A model generated the notes under the pieces. That model was not told the DNA's origin, did not search any database, and worked only from the letters and a program-made list of their open reading frames with translations. Below, in pieces: positions 45,136-53,986 of a stretch of DNA of 64,000 bases. Position numbers and translations under genes: made by a program. The stretch's first letter is position 1, and every line of letters begins with the position of its first letter. The DNA is from UBA11606 sp965243715 (GTDB lineage Bacteria; Actinomycetota; Acidimicrobiia; Acidimicrobiales; Aldehydirespiratoraceae): positions 1,208,052-1,272,051 of the forward strand of contig CBDEVU010000017.1 in assembly GCA_965243715.1 (NCBI GenBank). The letters are read 5' to 3'.

Positions 45136-47199
45136 TCAGCCCTCACCTCCAAGGACGGCGCGGTACTCCGCAACCAGTTGGTCGCCGAGCACGTCGAGTT
45201 GTTCGAGGGCAGCAACGGCTTGGTCGCCGGTGATCTCTGAGCGCTGGCCTGGGTCGATGCCGATGAAATCGTTGACGCGTTCGTGCATCAGGGCGATCGC
45301 TGCCTGCCGGTTCGCCTGATTGCTCCTCCCTGATATCCGCGCAAAATCTCGGCCCTGGACACCAACTCCGAGATCCTTGAGGACACGCGCGGCGACCGAC
45401 TTGCTTCGCTCCGCGAGCCTCCGGCGGGCTTCCTTCCGGCGCCGCTGTGGACTGACGGGGATCTCTGAGTAGTCGGGCACGGGCCCGAACTCGCGTTGTC
45501 GCGCGATGAGCGACTGCCGGAGGGCGTCACGTTGTTCCTCACCGATGAGGACGCTGCCCAACGTGACGCCCGGCATGACCTCTCGGCCAAGAACCTCGTC
45601 GAACACGCGGTCGTCGGTGAGGTCTAGAAAGGTGTCGTCGAGGAAGTGGTCAATGGATTCGCCTTGCACGAGGCGGAGCTGATCGAAGCGCCGAGGCTCC
45701 CCTGCCTGACGGGTCTCCTCGCTGGGCGCGTCGTCATCGATCCCGAGTTCGTTCCAGCCGGCAACGAGATCTTGGTCGTCGAGATCAAATTCGCGAAAGT
45801 CCTGCCAACGTTTTTCGTTGTTGAGGCCAACGTGGGTCACGATGACACCTCGGTTGTCCGGGTGGTCAGGTTTGTCTTGGTGGATGACCCGCATGATCCG
45901 ACCAACGAACTGGATGTAGGGGGCGAGGGAGCGGTACGGGCGGAAGATCGCCGCGACGCTCAGGGCGGGATGGTCAAATCCCTCGCCCAGCATCTGGACC
46001 TGCACAATGCAATCGAGGTTGTGGTCGCGGAGCCAGCGCAAAATGCGCTCTTGTTCCTCGGAATCGAGGTCAGAGGAGATGGCAGCAGCGCGGTAGCCGC
46101 ATTCGTTGTAGATGGACCGCACCTGGCGCGCATGGTCGATGCTGCACGCTGAGGCGATGATCTGATGATGGGTCCCTGTTCGTTGTCGCATCAGATTGCA
46201 CTCGGCGATGCTGGCTTCGACGATGTGGCGGTTGCATTCCGGCGACAGCGCGACGCTTTGGCGGAACCAGGCCTCCTCGCTGAGTTCGAGAACTTCCTCG
46301 AGGGTGTAGCGGCGGTCGCCAGTGGCCGTGAAGTAGAGCTCGGAGGGTGCGGCGCTTCGGCAACGAATCGGTTTTATGTACCCGCACAGCATGGCGTTGG
46401 CGAAGCTGTAGCGGTAGACAATCTCGCCGGGGAGCTCCTGGCGGTCGGTCCGGAAGGGGGTAGCAGTGAGGCTTATGACCTTCGCTTCGGGGAACCGGCG
46501 GACTACCTTGCGCCAGCTCTCAGCAGCGCTGTGGTGGCCTTCGTCGATGACGATCATGTCGAAGAAGTCCGGAGGGAACTGTGGCAGCCATCGGTCCGCG
46601 GAGCTGGCGAGCTGCTGGATATTGGTGACAACGAAGTCGCTCTCCGCGCAGTCGTGAATGTTGGCGTCCTTGCCGTCCAGCACCGCCGTGTACGGGCCAT
46701 GCTGGAAGTTGGGCAGGATCCGCGTCTTCGCCCAGAAGCACTCGGGGCTTGCGATATCGAGCGCTCCAGCGAGACAATCGCGAATCGTCAGGTTCGGTGC
46801 GATGACGAGCACCCGCCCAGTAGCGATGCCGAACGGAAGCACCGAGATCAGTCCGCTCTTCCCGCACCCAACCGGTATCACCAGCATCGCTGGATCCAAC
46901 GACTGCTCGAAGTGCTCCCGGACAGCACGGTGAGCATCGCGCTGGGGCTCGCGCAACCGCTCGTTAGCTTCGATGTCGGGCAAAGCGGTGACGAAGATGC
47001 TCTGCTGTCCGGTGCTCGGCGTCCCTGAACGTGCGTAGTCCAAGTGAAACTCGGCCAGATCCTGTCGGGCGTAGTAGCGACGCTGCGAACCCGGCCGGCG
47101 GGTAGCAACGAGCTTGCCGCTGCGATCCCATCGGCGCAGCGTCTCGGCCGAAACACCCAAGAACTCAGCGGCCTCGCCGACCGTCAGGAACTCACTCAT
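45136..47199 (-). CDS. SF2 helicase with N-terminal MerR-type HTH
   Basis: The 687-aa product begins with a DNA-binding MerR-like segment (LTVGEAAEFLGVSAETLRRW, then RRYYARQDLAEF). The helicase core follows: VIPVGCGKSGLISVL (Walker A variant with Cys), MIVIDEGHHSAAESWRKV, VISLTATPFRTDR, VQMLGEGFDHPALSVAAIFR and PYIQFVGRIMRV. The C-terminal tail is basic (SPQRRRKEARRRLAERSKSV). The gene is intact. The fusion resembles restriction-type helicases that recognise their own targets. A paralogous tail lies at 3-521 in the opposite direction. Confidence 0.85.
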   Translation of the reverse strand: MSEFLTVGEAAEFLGVSAETLRRWDRSGKLVATRRPGSQRRYYARQDLAEFHLDYARSGTPSTGQQSIFVTALPDIEANERLREPQRDAHRAVREHFEQSLDPAMLVIPVGCGKSGLISVLPFGIATGRVLVIAPNLTIRDCLAGALDIASPECFWAKTRILPNFQHGPYTAVLDGKDANIHDCAESDFVVTNIQQLASSADRWLPQFPPDFFDMIVIDEGHHSAAESWRKVVRRFPEAKVISLTATPFRTDRQELPGEIVYRYSFANAMLCGYIKPIRCRSAAPSELYFTATGDRRYTLEEVLELSEEAWFRQSVALSPECNRHIVEASIAECNLMRQRTGTHHQIIASACSIDHARQVRSIYNECGYRAAAISSDLDSEEQERILRWLRDHNLDCIVQVQMLGEGFDHPALSVAAIFRPYRSLAPYIQFVGRIMRVIHQDKPDHPDNRGVIVTHVGLNNEKRWQDFREFDLDDQDLVAGWNELGIDDDAPSEETRQAGEPRRFDQLRLVQGESIDHFLDDTFLDLTDDRVFDEVLGREVMPGVTLGSVLIGEEQRDALRQSLIARQREFGPVPDYSEIPVSPQRRRKEARRRLAERSKSVAARVLKDLGVGVQGRDFARISGRSNQANRQAAIALMHERVNDFIGIDPGQRSEITGDQAVAALEQLDVLGDQLVAEYRAVLGGEG

Positions 47200-47240
47200 A
47201 GGAGCTAGTGTATAGGTTTGTATAAGTTCTTACAACTACA
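47200..47240. promoter_or_regulatory. AT-rich imperfect inverted repeat upstream of the helicase
   Basis: TTGTATAAGTTCTTACAA at 47218-47235 has TTGTA and TACAA arms. It lies about 20 nt before the ATG and could be bound by the MerR-type domain of the helicase itself. The prediction is weak. Confidence 0.4.
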
Positions 47241-47375
47241 AGGGTCCTCACTTCTATCACTAAGGGCGATTATCGACCACATGACGGCTAACTTGTGTCA
47301 TTGTGACCACCTGTCCTGGCTAGTAAGTCGAGAAAACGTCAACATCGAACGCTCTCACACCGATACTGTTCACAT

Positions 47376-48875
47376 ATGTCACCGGCTACGCCGCGCTGGC
47401 CGACTGGGCCACGCACCATCTTCTTCGACGACGTCGCCTCCCGTACCACGCTGTCCAAAGCCGTCGGAGATGGTCGAGTTCGACGGATAGCTCCACGCGT
47501 CTACACCGCCGACCTAACGTCTGATGCCTCCGAGATCGTTGAAGCCAACTGGTCCGAACTCTGCAACCACTTCCTCCCGGGAGCTGTCATCGTCGACCGT
47601 TCGGCGGCAACCAACGGAGTCATCAACGAGAGCACACTCACCGTCGCCGCCGACACCAGTCGCACCGCGATCAAGTTCCCCGGTCTCGAAATCAGGATCC
47701 GACGCGGTACCCCCTACGGCTCCGACCTGCCATGGAGCCACGGACTCTTCACCTCCAGCCCCGCACGCGCGCTGCTCGACAACCTCGAACCCAGCCCAAG
47801 CCGAGACGGTCGGCCGTAGCGAACCCTCTCGCGGGCCGAACTCGAAAACTGGATAGCCACCAAGTACATCGCGTGGGGCTCGGAGCGCACTGACCGTTTT
47901 CGAGTCGAAGCTCGCGACCTGGCTGAAACCACGGGACGCCGCGAACACACCAAGACGATCGACTCCCTGTTCGAGCAACTCACCGGCGCGGAACCTGTAA
48001 GACCGACCGCCGGCCAACTCTTCAAAGCCGTCACCCTCGGCAAGGCATGGGACGAGCGACGTCTCCGACTCTCCCACGAGGCAATCGAGACCCTCCACCA
48101 GATGACGCCACCGGGCGTCCCCGAATGGCTCCCCGAACCAGACCCGCCAGGCGAGCTTCCCTTCTACGAGAGCTACTTCTCGAACTACATCGAGGGAACA
48201 ACGTTCACCGTCGATGAAGCCCGCCAAATCGTCGAGACAAACACTCCGCCAGCCGAACGCCCAGCCGATGGCCACGACATCCTCGGCACATACCGCTGCG
48301 TCGTCGATCCCATCGGCCGCGCGACCACCTCCACCGATCCCATCGACCTCATCGACCATCTCATCGCCCGCCACAGAGAGATCATGCGCGGACGTCCCGA
48401 CAATCACTCGGGGGTCTGGAAAACAAAGAGCAACCGGGTCGGCGCCTACGAGTTCGTCGCGCCAGACCTAGTCGAAGGCACCCTCATCAAAGGGCTCGAA
48501 CGCATCGCCGAACTTTCCCAAGGACTCGCCCGGGCCCTCTACGCCATGATCGTCATCACCGAGGTGCACCCCTTCGAAGACGGAAACGGCCGCGTAGCGC
48601 GGGTGATGATGAACGCCGAACTGTCGGCCGTCGGCGCATCCCGCATCGTCATCCCAAGCGTGTACCGCAACGAGTACCTCGCAGGCCTACGCCGCGCATC
48701 CACCACCGACGGCGACCTGACCACATACATCCGAGTGATGACATATGCATGGCGATGGACCGCAGCAATTCCATGGAGTGATGCCGCAGCCACAAAAGGC
48801 CACCCCATCGCAACCAACGCTCTTCTCGACTCGACCGACGCGGAAATTGCCGGAAAGCGACTTGAACTGCCCTGA
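47376..48875 (+). pseudogene. Fic-domain protein with AbiEi-like N-terminus, split by in-frame TAG
   Basis: The frame runs 147 codons to TAG (47817-47819), then continues without shift (RTLSRAELENWIATKYIAWG) to 48875. The C-terminal part holds the class II Fic inhibitory element SNYIEGTTFTVDEA, the catalytic loop VHPFEDGNGRVARVMM (near 48566-48610) with all key residues, and the helix following. The N-terminus (FFDDVASRTTLSKAVGDGRV and RRIAPRVYTADLTSD) resembles a winged HTH of the AbiEi type. An intact protein would AMPylate or otherwise modify a target using the FIC loop. With the amber codon only the HTH part is made, unless translation restarts downstream. A second in-frame TGA at 48873 is followed by 25 more readable codons. 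Confidence 0.8.
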
Positions 48876-48959
48876 CAGGCTGCGAAGTCCGACGAGTCGA
48901 TTCGCTCAGCGCTCGGCCACCTCCACGGAATCGACCTCACCACCGTGCCGTGACCCCAA

Positions 48960-49223
48960 CATCGCCGACCGGTTCAGCCGTGACCTCAGCCGCTCCCGCC
49001 GCCGAACTGCTCGTCGCCGCACCAACCACGCCGCCATCTCCCGCCGCTGAGCCTCGTCGCCCGAGCCGAGGTCGAACTGAATCTCACTGCAAGCCCGGGG
49101 GGACGAACGCTGAGCGCTCTCCTGGAGTAGACCGACCTCCGGAACATCTGACCCGGTAGCGGCCTGGCCCTAGACTGTCACAGGGCATCGTTACGTTGGG
49201 CATGCACAACGGAGGCCGCTGCC
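48960..49223. other. Gap without recognisable gene
   Basis: Short Pro/Arg-rich frames look like strand shadows. Nothing supported. Confidence 0.4.
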
Positions 49224-49547
49224 ATGGTTCGAAGGATGATGGCCGCCCAGTGGACCAGTTCGGACAACCCCGATGCATCCCGCCACTTCTGCACAAGCGC
49301 GCGCGAGTTGCTTTCATCTCTCCTTGAGTTCGTCGCACCCGATCAGGAAGTGCTCACAGCAGACCCCGACCGCCCGCTCACACCAAACGGCTCGGTCTCG
49401 CGCCGAGCGCTAGTGCGGCACTGCCTAGTGCGCCAAGGAACCCACGAAGACGCGGGGCGCTTCGATCTAGTCGCCCTGACCGCAATCAAACAGCGAGTAG
49501 AAGGAGCAATCCAGTTCGTCGCACGCATCTCAGGGGCACACAACTAG
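49224..49547 (+). CDS. Small HEPN-like or pPIWI-associated-type protein
   Basis: The 107-aa frame reads DNPDASRHFCTSARELLSSL, LEFVAPDQEVL, then RRALVRHCLVRQ and AIKQRVEGAIQFVARISGA. The first helix is reminiscent of the N-terminal part of predicted nucleases linked to pPIWI-type systems, or of HEPN proteins. I cannot choose between these. It is short for either, so it may be a truncated fragment. It lies 25 nt before the left direct repeat of the integrative element. Confidence 0.4.
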   Translation: MVRRMMAAQWTSSDNPDASRHFCTSARELLSSLLEFVAPDQEVLTADPDRPLTPNGSVSRRALVRHCLVRQGTHEDAGRFDLVALTAIKQRVEGAIQFVARISGAHN

Positions 49548-49571
49548 AGCCCTGGATTCGATCAAACACCT

Positions 49572-49598
49572 GTTGGTGTCGGAGGGGGGACTTGAACA
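49572..49598. repeat. Left attachment-like direct repeat (attL candidate)
   Basis: The 27-bp GTTGGTGTCGGAGGGG-GG-ACTTGAACA matches 25 of 27 bases with 59997-60023. Read on the minus strand it resembles the TTCAAGT T-loop and acceptor end with CCA of a tRNA gene, but no cloverleaf can be folded from the flanks. Confidence 0.7.
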
Positions 49599-49714
49599 GC
49601 TCATGGGCTGGTCTGATAGTTCGCGGATTCTCGCTGTTTTCCCAGGTCAGGAGGGGTATTCGGGGTGTTGCCGTTCCGATCGACAGCGGCGAGTTCCGCC
49701 TGTTTCCGGGAATT

Positions 49715-49743
49715 CTGATGACATCGTGATGACAAGCGACACA
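49715..49743. repeat. Left inner arm-like repeat
   Basis: TGATGACA occurs twice 11 bp apart, followed by AGCGAC. The pattern is shared with 59921-59949 (first 9 and last 13 bases identical). The one-turn spacing is typical of arm-type sites bound by tyrosine integrases. Confidence 0.55.
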
Positions 49744-49767
49744 GATGCGCCCCTTCCGACACGGTGG

Positions 49768-50466
49768 TCAGTCCAGGCCGAGTTCCTCCCGGAGATCCGC
49801 GACTGAGATCGACCGACCTGTTGTCGGTTCACCGCTGAAGAGACGAGCGGTGCCGAAGGTGGCCAGGTCGTCTGGCCAGATTCCGAACGCGGCGAGGTAC
49901 TCGAGGAGAAGTTCGCGGTCGAACCGATCTCGCTTCCGACGAGCCGAGTATCGATCGACCTTTTCGAAGGCGAACGGTTCGCCGCTCTCGTGCCACGACC
50001 ATCGCCCGTCAGCGCAGTCGACCTGCACCGTTCGTACGTACTGGAGAGGCGGCTCGCCATCAGGGCCGAACACCCAAAGCGCGGTCCCCTCATGGCCGGG
50101 CCCATGACGTTGACTGTGTCCCGCAATCACAACTCGGCACTCAAGTCGGCGACTAATCACGGGCCCAGGCGCCGAGGGGTCACCGCCCAGGAGCGAGTTG
50201 CTCAGATGCATCGTCCATCCGCCAGCGTCGACGAGCAGATGCTTTGTCCATGGCGACTCGAGCGGCTCGAGCGCTCCCAGGCAGCCCGGATAGTCGTCTG
50301 GCTCGACAACGGTGAATGAACAACCGTCGAACCACCGATCGGCCAACCATCGTTCGACTTCATCCATCGGAGCCTTGACGAACGTCACCCACCACCCGAG
50401 AGGCGATGCATCGCCGCCAAGCAATATCGGCCTTGGATCAGATTCCGCTGACGCGATCCGCGTCAC
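49768..50466 (-). CDS. Hypothetical cargo protein
   Basis: GTG 50466 overlaps the stop of the upstream gene (GTGA). The product is about 232 aa: VTRIASAESDPRPILLGG, ERWLADRWFDGCSFTVVEPD, VDAGGWTMHLSNSLLGG and REELGLD. No signal or catalytic motif is visible. The acidic, Trp-rich character resembles immunity-type proteins, but no family is recognised. It is linked by overlap to the interrupted gene at 50463-51149. Confidence 0.6.
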   Translation of the reverse strand: MTRIASAESDPRPILLGGDASPLGWWVTFVKAPMDEVERWLADRWFDGCSFTVVEPDDYPGCLGALEPLESPWTKHLLVDAGGWTMHLSNSLLGGDPSAPGPVISRRLECRVVIAGHSQRHGPGHEGTALWVFGPDGEPPLQYVRTVQVDCADGRWSWHESGEPFAFEKVDRYSARRKRDRFDRELLLEYLAAFGIWPDDLATFGTARLFSGEPTTGRSISVADLREELGLD

Positions 50467-51149
50467 TTTGGCACGGATCCTGTTCTGAGCGCTGCCAGGG
50501 CGACCTGCAAGGCCTCGGTGAAGTCCGCCTCGATCTCCCCACTGCTCCAAGACGAACAGGCGCACTCGAAGGTCTCGTCATGGAACGTGATGATGAGGTG
50601 GCGCAGCGCTTTGAAGGCTCCCGGCCGGTGGTGCCGATGCACTCGGTTGCGACTCTCAAAGGTGTCGATGGTGTCGATGGTGTCGCTGTTGTGGACCTCA
50701 TGGGCCCGGTAGTGGCGAAGCCCAGCGCCGTACAGCGGGTGCCCGGCCAGCGCTTCATCATTGGGCGGTCCGAGCGACGCCTGGTAGACGCCATCGAAGA
50801 TGACTCAACTGATCCGACGCACTTCCGGGGAGCCGGCGTCAACAACGGTCACGGTCGTCCCGACCCAGTTGGGGTCGGCCGGGAGGCCTGCGTGGAAGAT
50901 GAGAAGGGCACGCTGACCGTCAGTCAGTAGGTGCGGCAGCGGTGCCCCGACATCCATCGATATGCCCAGGTCGATCGGCTCGGCATATGCGCGGCCCGAC
51001 GTCTTGGCAGCCTGTCGCTCACTCTCCGCACGCTCTGCCTCTGCCTGAGCCGCAGCAGCGAGGGAGTCGCTTGTCCAGCCCACCCGCCGACGCCGTGCCG
51101 CCGCTTTCACGTCCTCCCACTTCGAGTGCCCGCCGCTCACGCCGCTCAC
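50463..51149 (-). pseudogene. Conserved hypothetical protein split by in-frame TGA
   Basis: From GTG 51149 the protein reads HSKWEDVKAAARRRRVGW and AGLPADPNWVGTTVTVVDAG to TGA at 50805-50807. The same frame then stays open for 113 codons: VIFDGVYQASLGPPNDEALA, GHPLYGAGLRHYRAHEVHNS, HHRPGAFKALRHLIITFHDE and FECACSSWSSGEIEADFTEA. There is no start codon just after the stop, so one gene of about 228 residues has been interrupted. The second half was probably overlooked by start-based gene calling. The gene start overlaps the nucleotidyltransferase stop. Confidence 0.7.
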
Positions 51150-51865
51150 GCCGTTCGTCCGCTGGCCAACAGCCGCAGAGCGGCCGCACCGAGCTCTGAG
51201 AGCTCCGATGCCTCGATAAGAGCAACGATCATTCGCCGCTCACTCTTTGTCAGCTCAGCACTCGTGCGGTCGGCCACACCGAGAAGTCTGGCCAACGAAT
51301 CGAAGTCACGAAGGTGCTTTGCACGACTCGCAGGGGTTTGCGACGTGATCTTCACCACAGCGGCGGCCTTGCCGAGTAGCGCTCCGACGAGGTCTGGCCG
51401 CCGAATCTGTGCTGTGGCGCCATCGACGTCCACCGTGACTATCGAGCTGCGGCCAAAGGCCTGTGTCGTTCCTGGAGCTTCGATCGTTCGGCCAGCGCCC
51501 AGACGGAGCTGACCTCGTGCGCCAAGGTTGTCCGGGGCGAGGACGTCGATCACCGCTGCCCGCCGCCGATAGCGATGAGCCGTTCCCTCCGGCCCCGGCA
51601 AATCCTGAGCGAACCCAGCGTCGGCCAACGCCGAGTGGATTCGGCCAAGACCTGCCGGCTCAGCCCGTAGGTCGACGACCACGTCGACGTCATCTGTCGG
51701 CCGGACATCGGTAGCGCTGCGCTCCACCTCGTGCAGGAACACCATCTGGCCTCCCACCAACAGCCAGTTGTCCCCGAACGGAGGGGCGAGCTCGACAAGG
51801 GCTGCCCACGACTCCGCCTGTCCGCCGTGAAGCCGCGGCAGCACAACCACAGAGAACTCAGCCAC
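51146..51865 (-). CDS. AbiEii-like nucleotidyltransferase (toxin)
   Basis: The 239-aa product has WLLVGGQMVFLHEVERSATD followed by VRPTDDVDVVVDLRAEPAG, the GG-x-D-x-D nucleotidyltransferase motif of AbiEii/DUF1814-type toxins. AFGRSSIVTVDVDGATAQIR and a helical C-terminus follow. Such toxins modify tRNA or other targets by NMP transfer. The start overlaps the upstream HTH gene by 8 nt, the usual arrangement of antitoxin then toxin. Catalytic residues appear intact. Confidence 0.75.
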   Translation of the reverse strand: MAEFSVVVLPRLHGGQAESWAALVELAPPFGDNWLLVGGQMVFLHEVERSATDVRPTDDVDVVVDLRAEPAGLGRIHSALADAGFAQDLPGPEGTAHRYRRRAAVIDVLAPDNLGARGQLRLGAGRTIEAPGTTQAFGRSSIVTVDVDGATAQIRRPDLVGALLGKAAAVVKITSQTPASRAKHLRDFDSLARLLGVADRTSAELTKSERRMIVALIEASELSELGAAALRLLASGRTA

Positions 51866-52499
51866 GACGGTCGATCAAGTTCTCGGCCGCGACCCAATGC
51901 CGTGGATCCCCGGAGTCCATCAAGTCCAACGCCACTGCAGCACGAGGTGCCAGGCGCTCTCCCGCCGGGCCCTCGTCCACCGCGACACTCTCGACGAATG
52001 TCCACATGTCATTAGGCACCACTCGGAGGATCGCGCCACCGAGCTGATCAGGAACCGCAGCGACGAGTGACCCGAGCTCATCGTGTAGCGACGCAGAGAC
52101 GTAAAGGTCGGCCTCAGCGCCGTCAGCTTGCAGCATCTCACCAAACCCGTTCGCAGCGACCGCTCCACTCACCATCGCCCGATCCTGCCTGGACACGAAC
52201 TCGAGATCGGCAGCGTTCATCTCGTAGCGATGAACCTCTCCCTTGTTGCGGTACCGACTGACGTTCGACAGATCCACGTCGCCGGCAGCGATCGCCTCCC
52301 ACGCACGTTGCGCACTCAACGGCCGACCGCGGCGATTCGAGACCTGCCGCCGAGCATCAATCGACTCCCTCGGCACGGCCCACGCGTTCCCGAACCTCAC
52401 GCCCGGAAGATCCCCGGCAACCACGAGCTGTCTGACGCGCTCGGACGAGACGCCGAGAAGCGCAGATGCATCCGCGAGCGAAAGTAGGTCCGAAGCCAT
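51858..52499 (-). CDS. HTH antitoxin partner of the AbiEii-like toxin
   Basis: The 213-aa product has an N-terminal HTH, SLADASALLGVSSERVRQLV with RFGNAWAVPRESIDAR, as in excisionase/MerR-like antitoxins. The C-terminal part (ADLYVSASLHDELGSLVAAV, NDMWTFVESVAVDEGP, RAAVALDLMDSGDPRH) resembles the winged AbiEi-like fold. It is the first gene of the pair and probably represses the promoter through the palindrome at 52512-52525. Confidence 0.7.
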   Translation of the reverse strand: MASDLLSLADASALLGVSSERVRQLVVAGDLPGVRFGNAWAVPRESIDARRQVSNRRGRPLSAQRAWEAIAAGDVDLSNVSRYRNKGEVHRYEMNAADLEFVSRQDRAMVSGAVAANGFGEMLQADGAEADLYVSASLHDELGSLVAAVPDQLGGAILRVVPNDMWTFVESVAVDEGPAGERLAPRAAVALDLMDSGDPRHWVAAENLIDRRG

Positions 52500-52511
52500 G
52501 GATTCAATATA

Positions 52512-52525
52512 TTGGAGTTATCCAA
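52512..52525. promoter_or_regulatory. Palindromic operator of the toxin-antitoxin pair
   Basis: TTGGA-GTTA-TCCAA is a perfect 5-bp inverted repeat in an AT-rich stretch just upstream of the antitoxin ATG (52499). It is well placed for negative autoregulation. Confidence 0.65.
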
Positions 52526-52539
52526 CATTTACAAGGAAC

Positions 52540-53400
52540 CTACGCGGGTTGTGCGATTGAGCCCCGGAACCACTCGGTACCGACGATCACATGCATGTCG
52601 GCGCCCCGACAGATCCGCACGGTTGGCCGGTCGTCGTTCGGGAGTCCTTCGATTCGTCCCCGGCCTATGAGCTGAGCGCCTTCGCTCGTGAGCTGGAGAT
52701 GGGTGACGCGGTCGCGAGCCTCCTGGTACCCACCGACGAGGACACAGCGGTTTCCATCGACCAGAAGGCCATGAGCGCCCGCTGGTGCGCCGCCCCAGCT
52801 CGAGAGCGTGTCGCCCCGCACCTGCACGATGTTGAAGTCGGAGTAGAAGTACGCCGTCGCTGTCTCACCGGACGCATTGAGTGCGTAGCAGTCATCGATC
52901 ACGCCGTGCTCCTCGCCGTACGGGAATAGCCAGCGTGGCTCAAGGTCGGGCCCGAACCGGACCAAGCCATGATGCTCGATCGGTCCTCCGCCGTAGACAC
53001 CCTCGTCGAAGTAGCCAACCCAGATGTCGCCCTTGGGCGTCGTGAGGACGTGCTGGATGCCATCGCCGAGGCTCCCCTCCCCTGCGCGTTGACCTGATGA
53101 GGAGAATGTCCACGAACTCACCGGCAGTCGCTTGCCGGTACGGCGATCTACCCGCATTCGCGTATCGGTGATCAAGAATCCCCCATCCAGCAGTTGGCCA
53201 ATCGCTGGATACCGAACGCCGGAGACGTCTACCTCGCAGCCGTCGGCCGCAGCTTCTGGTCCCCTTGTGATGCGATGCTTCCCACCCGCTGACCATAGAC
53301 AGAGGCACTCGTCCTCATCGTTGATCGATGCGGCGACGAGCTCCCAACCCGACGACGGAGGCGGCAGCGTCGCATGGCGGAAGAACCTCAATTCAGTCAT
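52540..53400 (-). CDS. Hypothetical beta-propeller-like cargo protein
   Basis: In this 286-aa protein, repeated strand-turn segments such as GQLLDGGFLITDTRMRVDRR, GDIWVGYFDEGVYGGGPIEH, GLVRFGPDLEPRWLFPYGEE and NRCVLVGGYQEARDRVTHLQ suggest a propeller. There is no signal peptide or catalytic motif. Its location among nuclease- and immunity-like genes suggests a cargo function, but no family is recognised. Confidence 0.6.
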   Translation of the reverse strand: MTELRFFRHATLPPPSSGWELVAASINDEDECLCLWSAGGKHRITRGPEAAADGCEVDVSGVRYPAIGQLLDGGFLITDTRMRVDRRTGKRLPVSSWTFSSSGQRAGEGSLGDGIQHVLTTPKGDIWVGYFDEGVYGGGPIEHHGLVRFGPDLEPRWLFPYGEEHGVIDDCYALNASGETATAYFYSDFNIVQVRGDTLSSWGGAPAGAHGLLVDGNRCVLVGGYQEARDRVTHLQLTSEGAQLIGRGRIEGLPNDDRPTVRICRGADMHVIVGTEWFRGSIAQPA

Positions 53401-53461
53401 GCAGAGCCTCTCCGCCCACGCGCGCCGTGGAGGTCATGCAAATTGGTCCCAGCGAGGCGCA

Positions 53462-53986
53462 TCAGTACCCCAGCAGCACGAGGCCATGGACGTTGGTGTA
53501 GTTCCCTGGCACGAAGAACGATTCGAGCCGCCTAGCAACGGTGGCGAACTCGCGCCGTGGCGACATGGTCGGGTTCTGCCGCAGTTCGCGGGGCACCATC
53601 AGAAACAGGTACGAGGCGTGCTCGCAGATGTGGCACTTCCAGAAGTCGAGGAGGTCCATGTTGTTGATGGTTGTCTTGCCACGCTCGACCTCCAGAATCA
53701 CGCCCGTCTGCCCAACAGGCCGGTAGTAGTCAGGGCGAAGCGCACTGGAGGTGTAGCTCTCGAAGAGTCCCTTCGACTCGTCCACAAAGCCGAGGCGGTG
53801 CGCCTCCTCGACAAACACGCCTTGGACAATCGCACTCGACTGGCCGGGTTGGTTGGCCTCCTCCAGCCGTCCCGCAACGACGGACTCCTCGAGATGCTCC
53901 ACGAGAGAGTCCGCCAGCCCGAGTACCTCCCGCCAGTCCGCAGTGCCGGAATGGGGGGCCTGGACCATATCGACGCGTTCGATCAT
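53462..53986 (-). CDS. Possible PD-(D/E)XK-type nuclease
   Basis: The 174-aa protein contains RPDYYRPVGQTGVILEVERG followed by KTTINNMDLLDFWKCHICE. The D, E-x-E and K spacing in RPD...ILEVERGK fits a PD-(D/E)XK active site. Helices surround it. It overlaps the next gene upstream by 4 nt, so the two are coupled and may act as a nuclease with its partner. Confidence 0.5.
   Translation of the reverse strand: MIERVDMVQAPHSGTADWREVLGLADSLVEHLEESVVAGRLEEANQPGQSSAIVQGVFVEEAHRLGFVDESKGLFESYTSSALRPDYYRPVGQTGVILEVERGKTTINNMDLLDFWKCHICEHASYLFLMVPRELRQNPTMSPRREFATVARRLESFFVPGNYTNVHGLVLLGY

Noticed and set aside
3..47199. The two helicase copies as inverted repeats of one transposon
   Set aside because: DNA identity is only moderate and the copies differ by an internal deletion, so they are diverged paralogues and not element ends.
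49560..49660. A tRNA gene at the left direct repeat
   Set aside because: The end looks like a T-loop and acceptor, but no T-stem, anticodon arm or matching 5-prime acceptor can be formed on either side. The same is true near 60000-60090.
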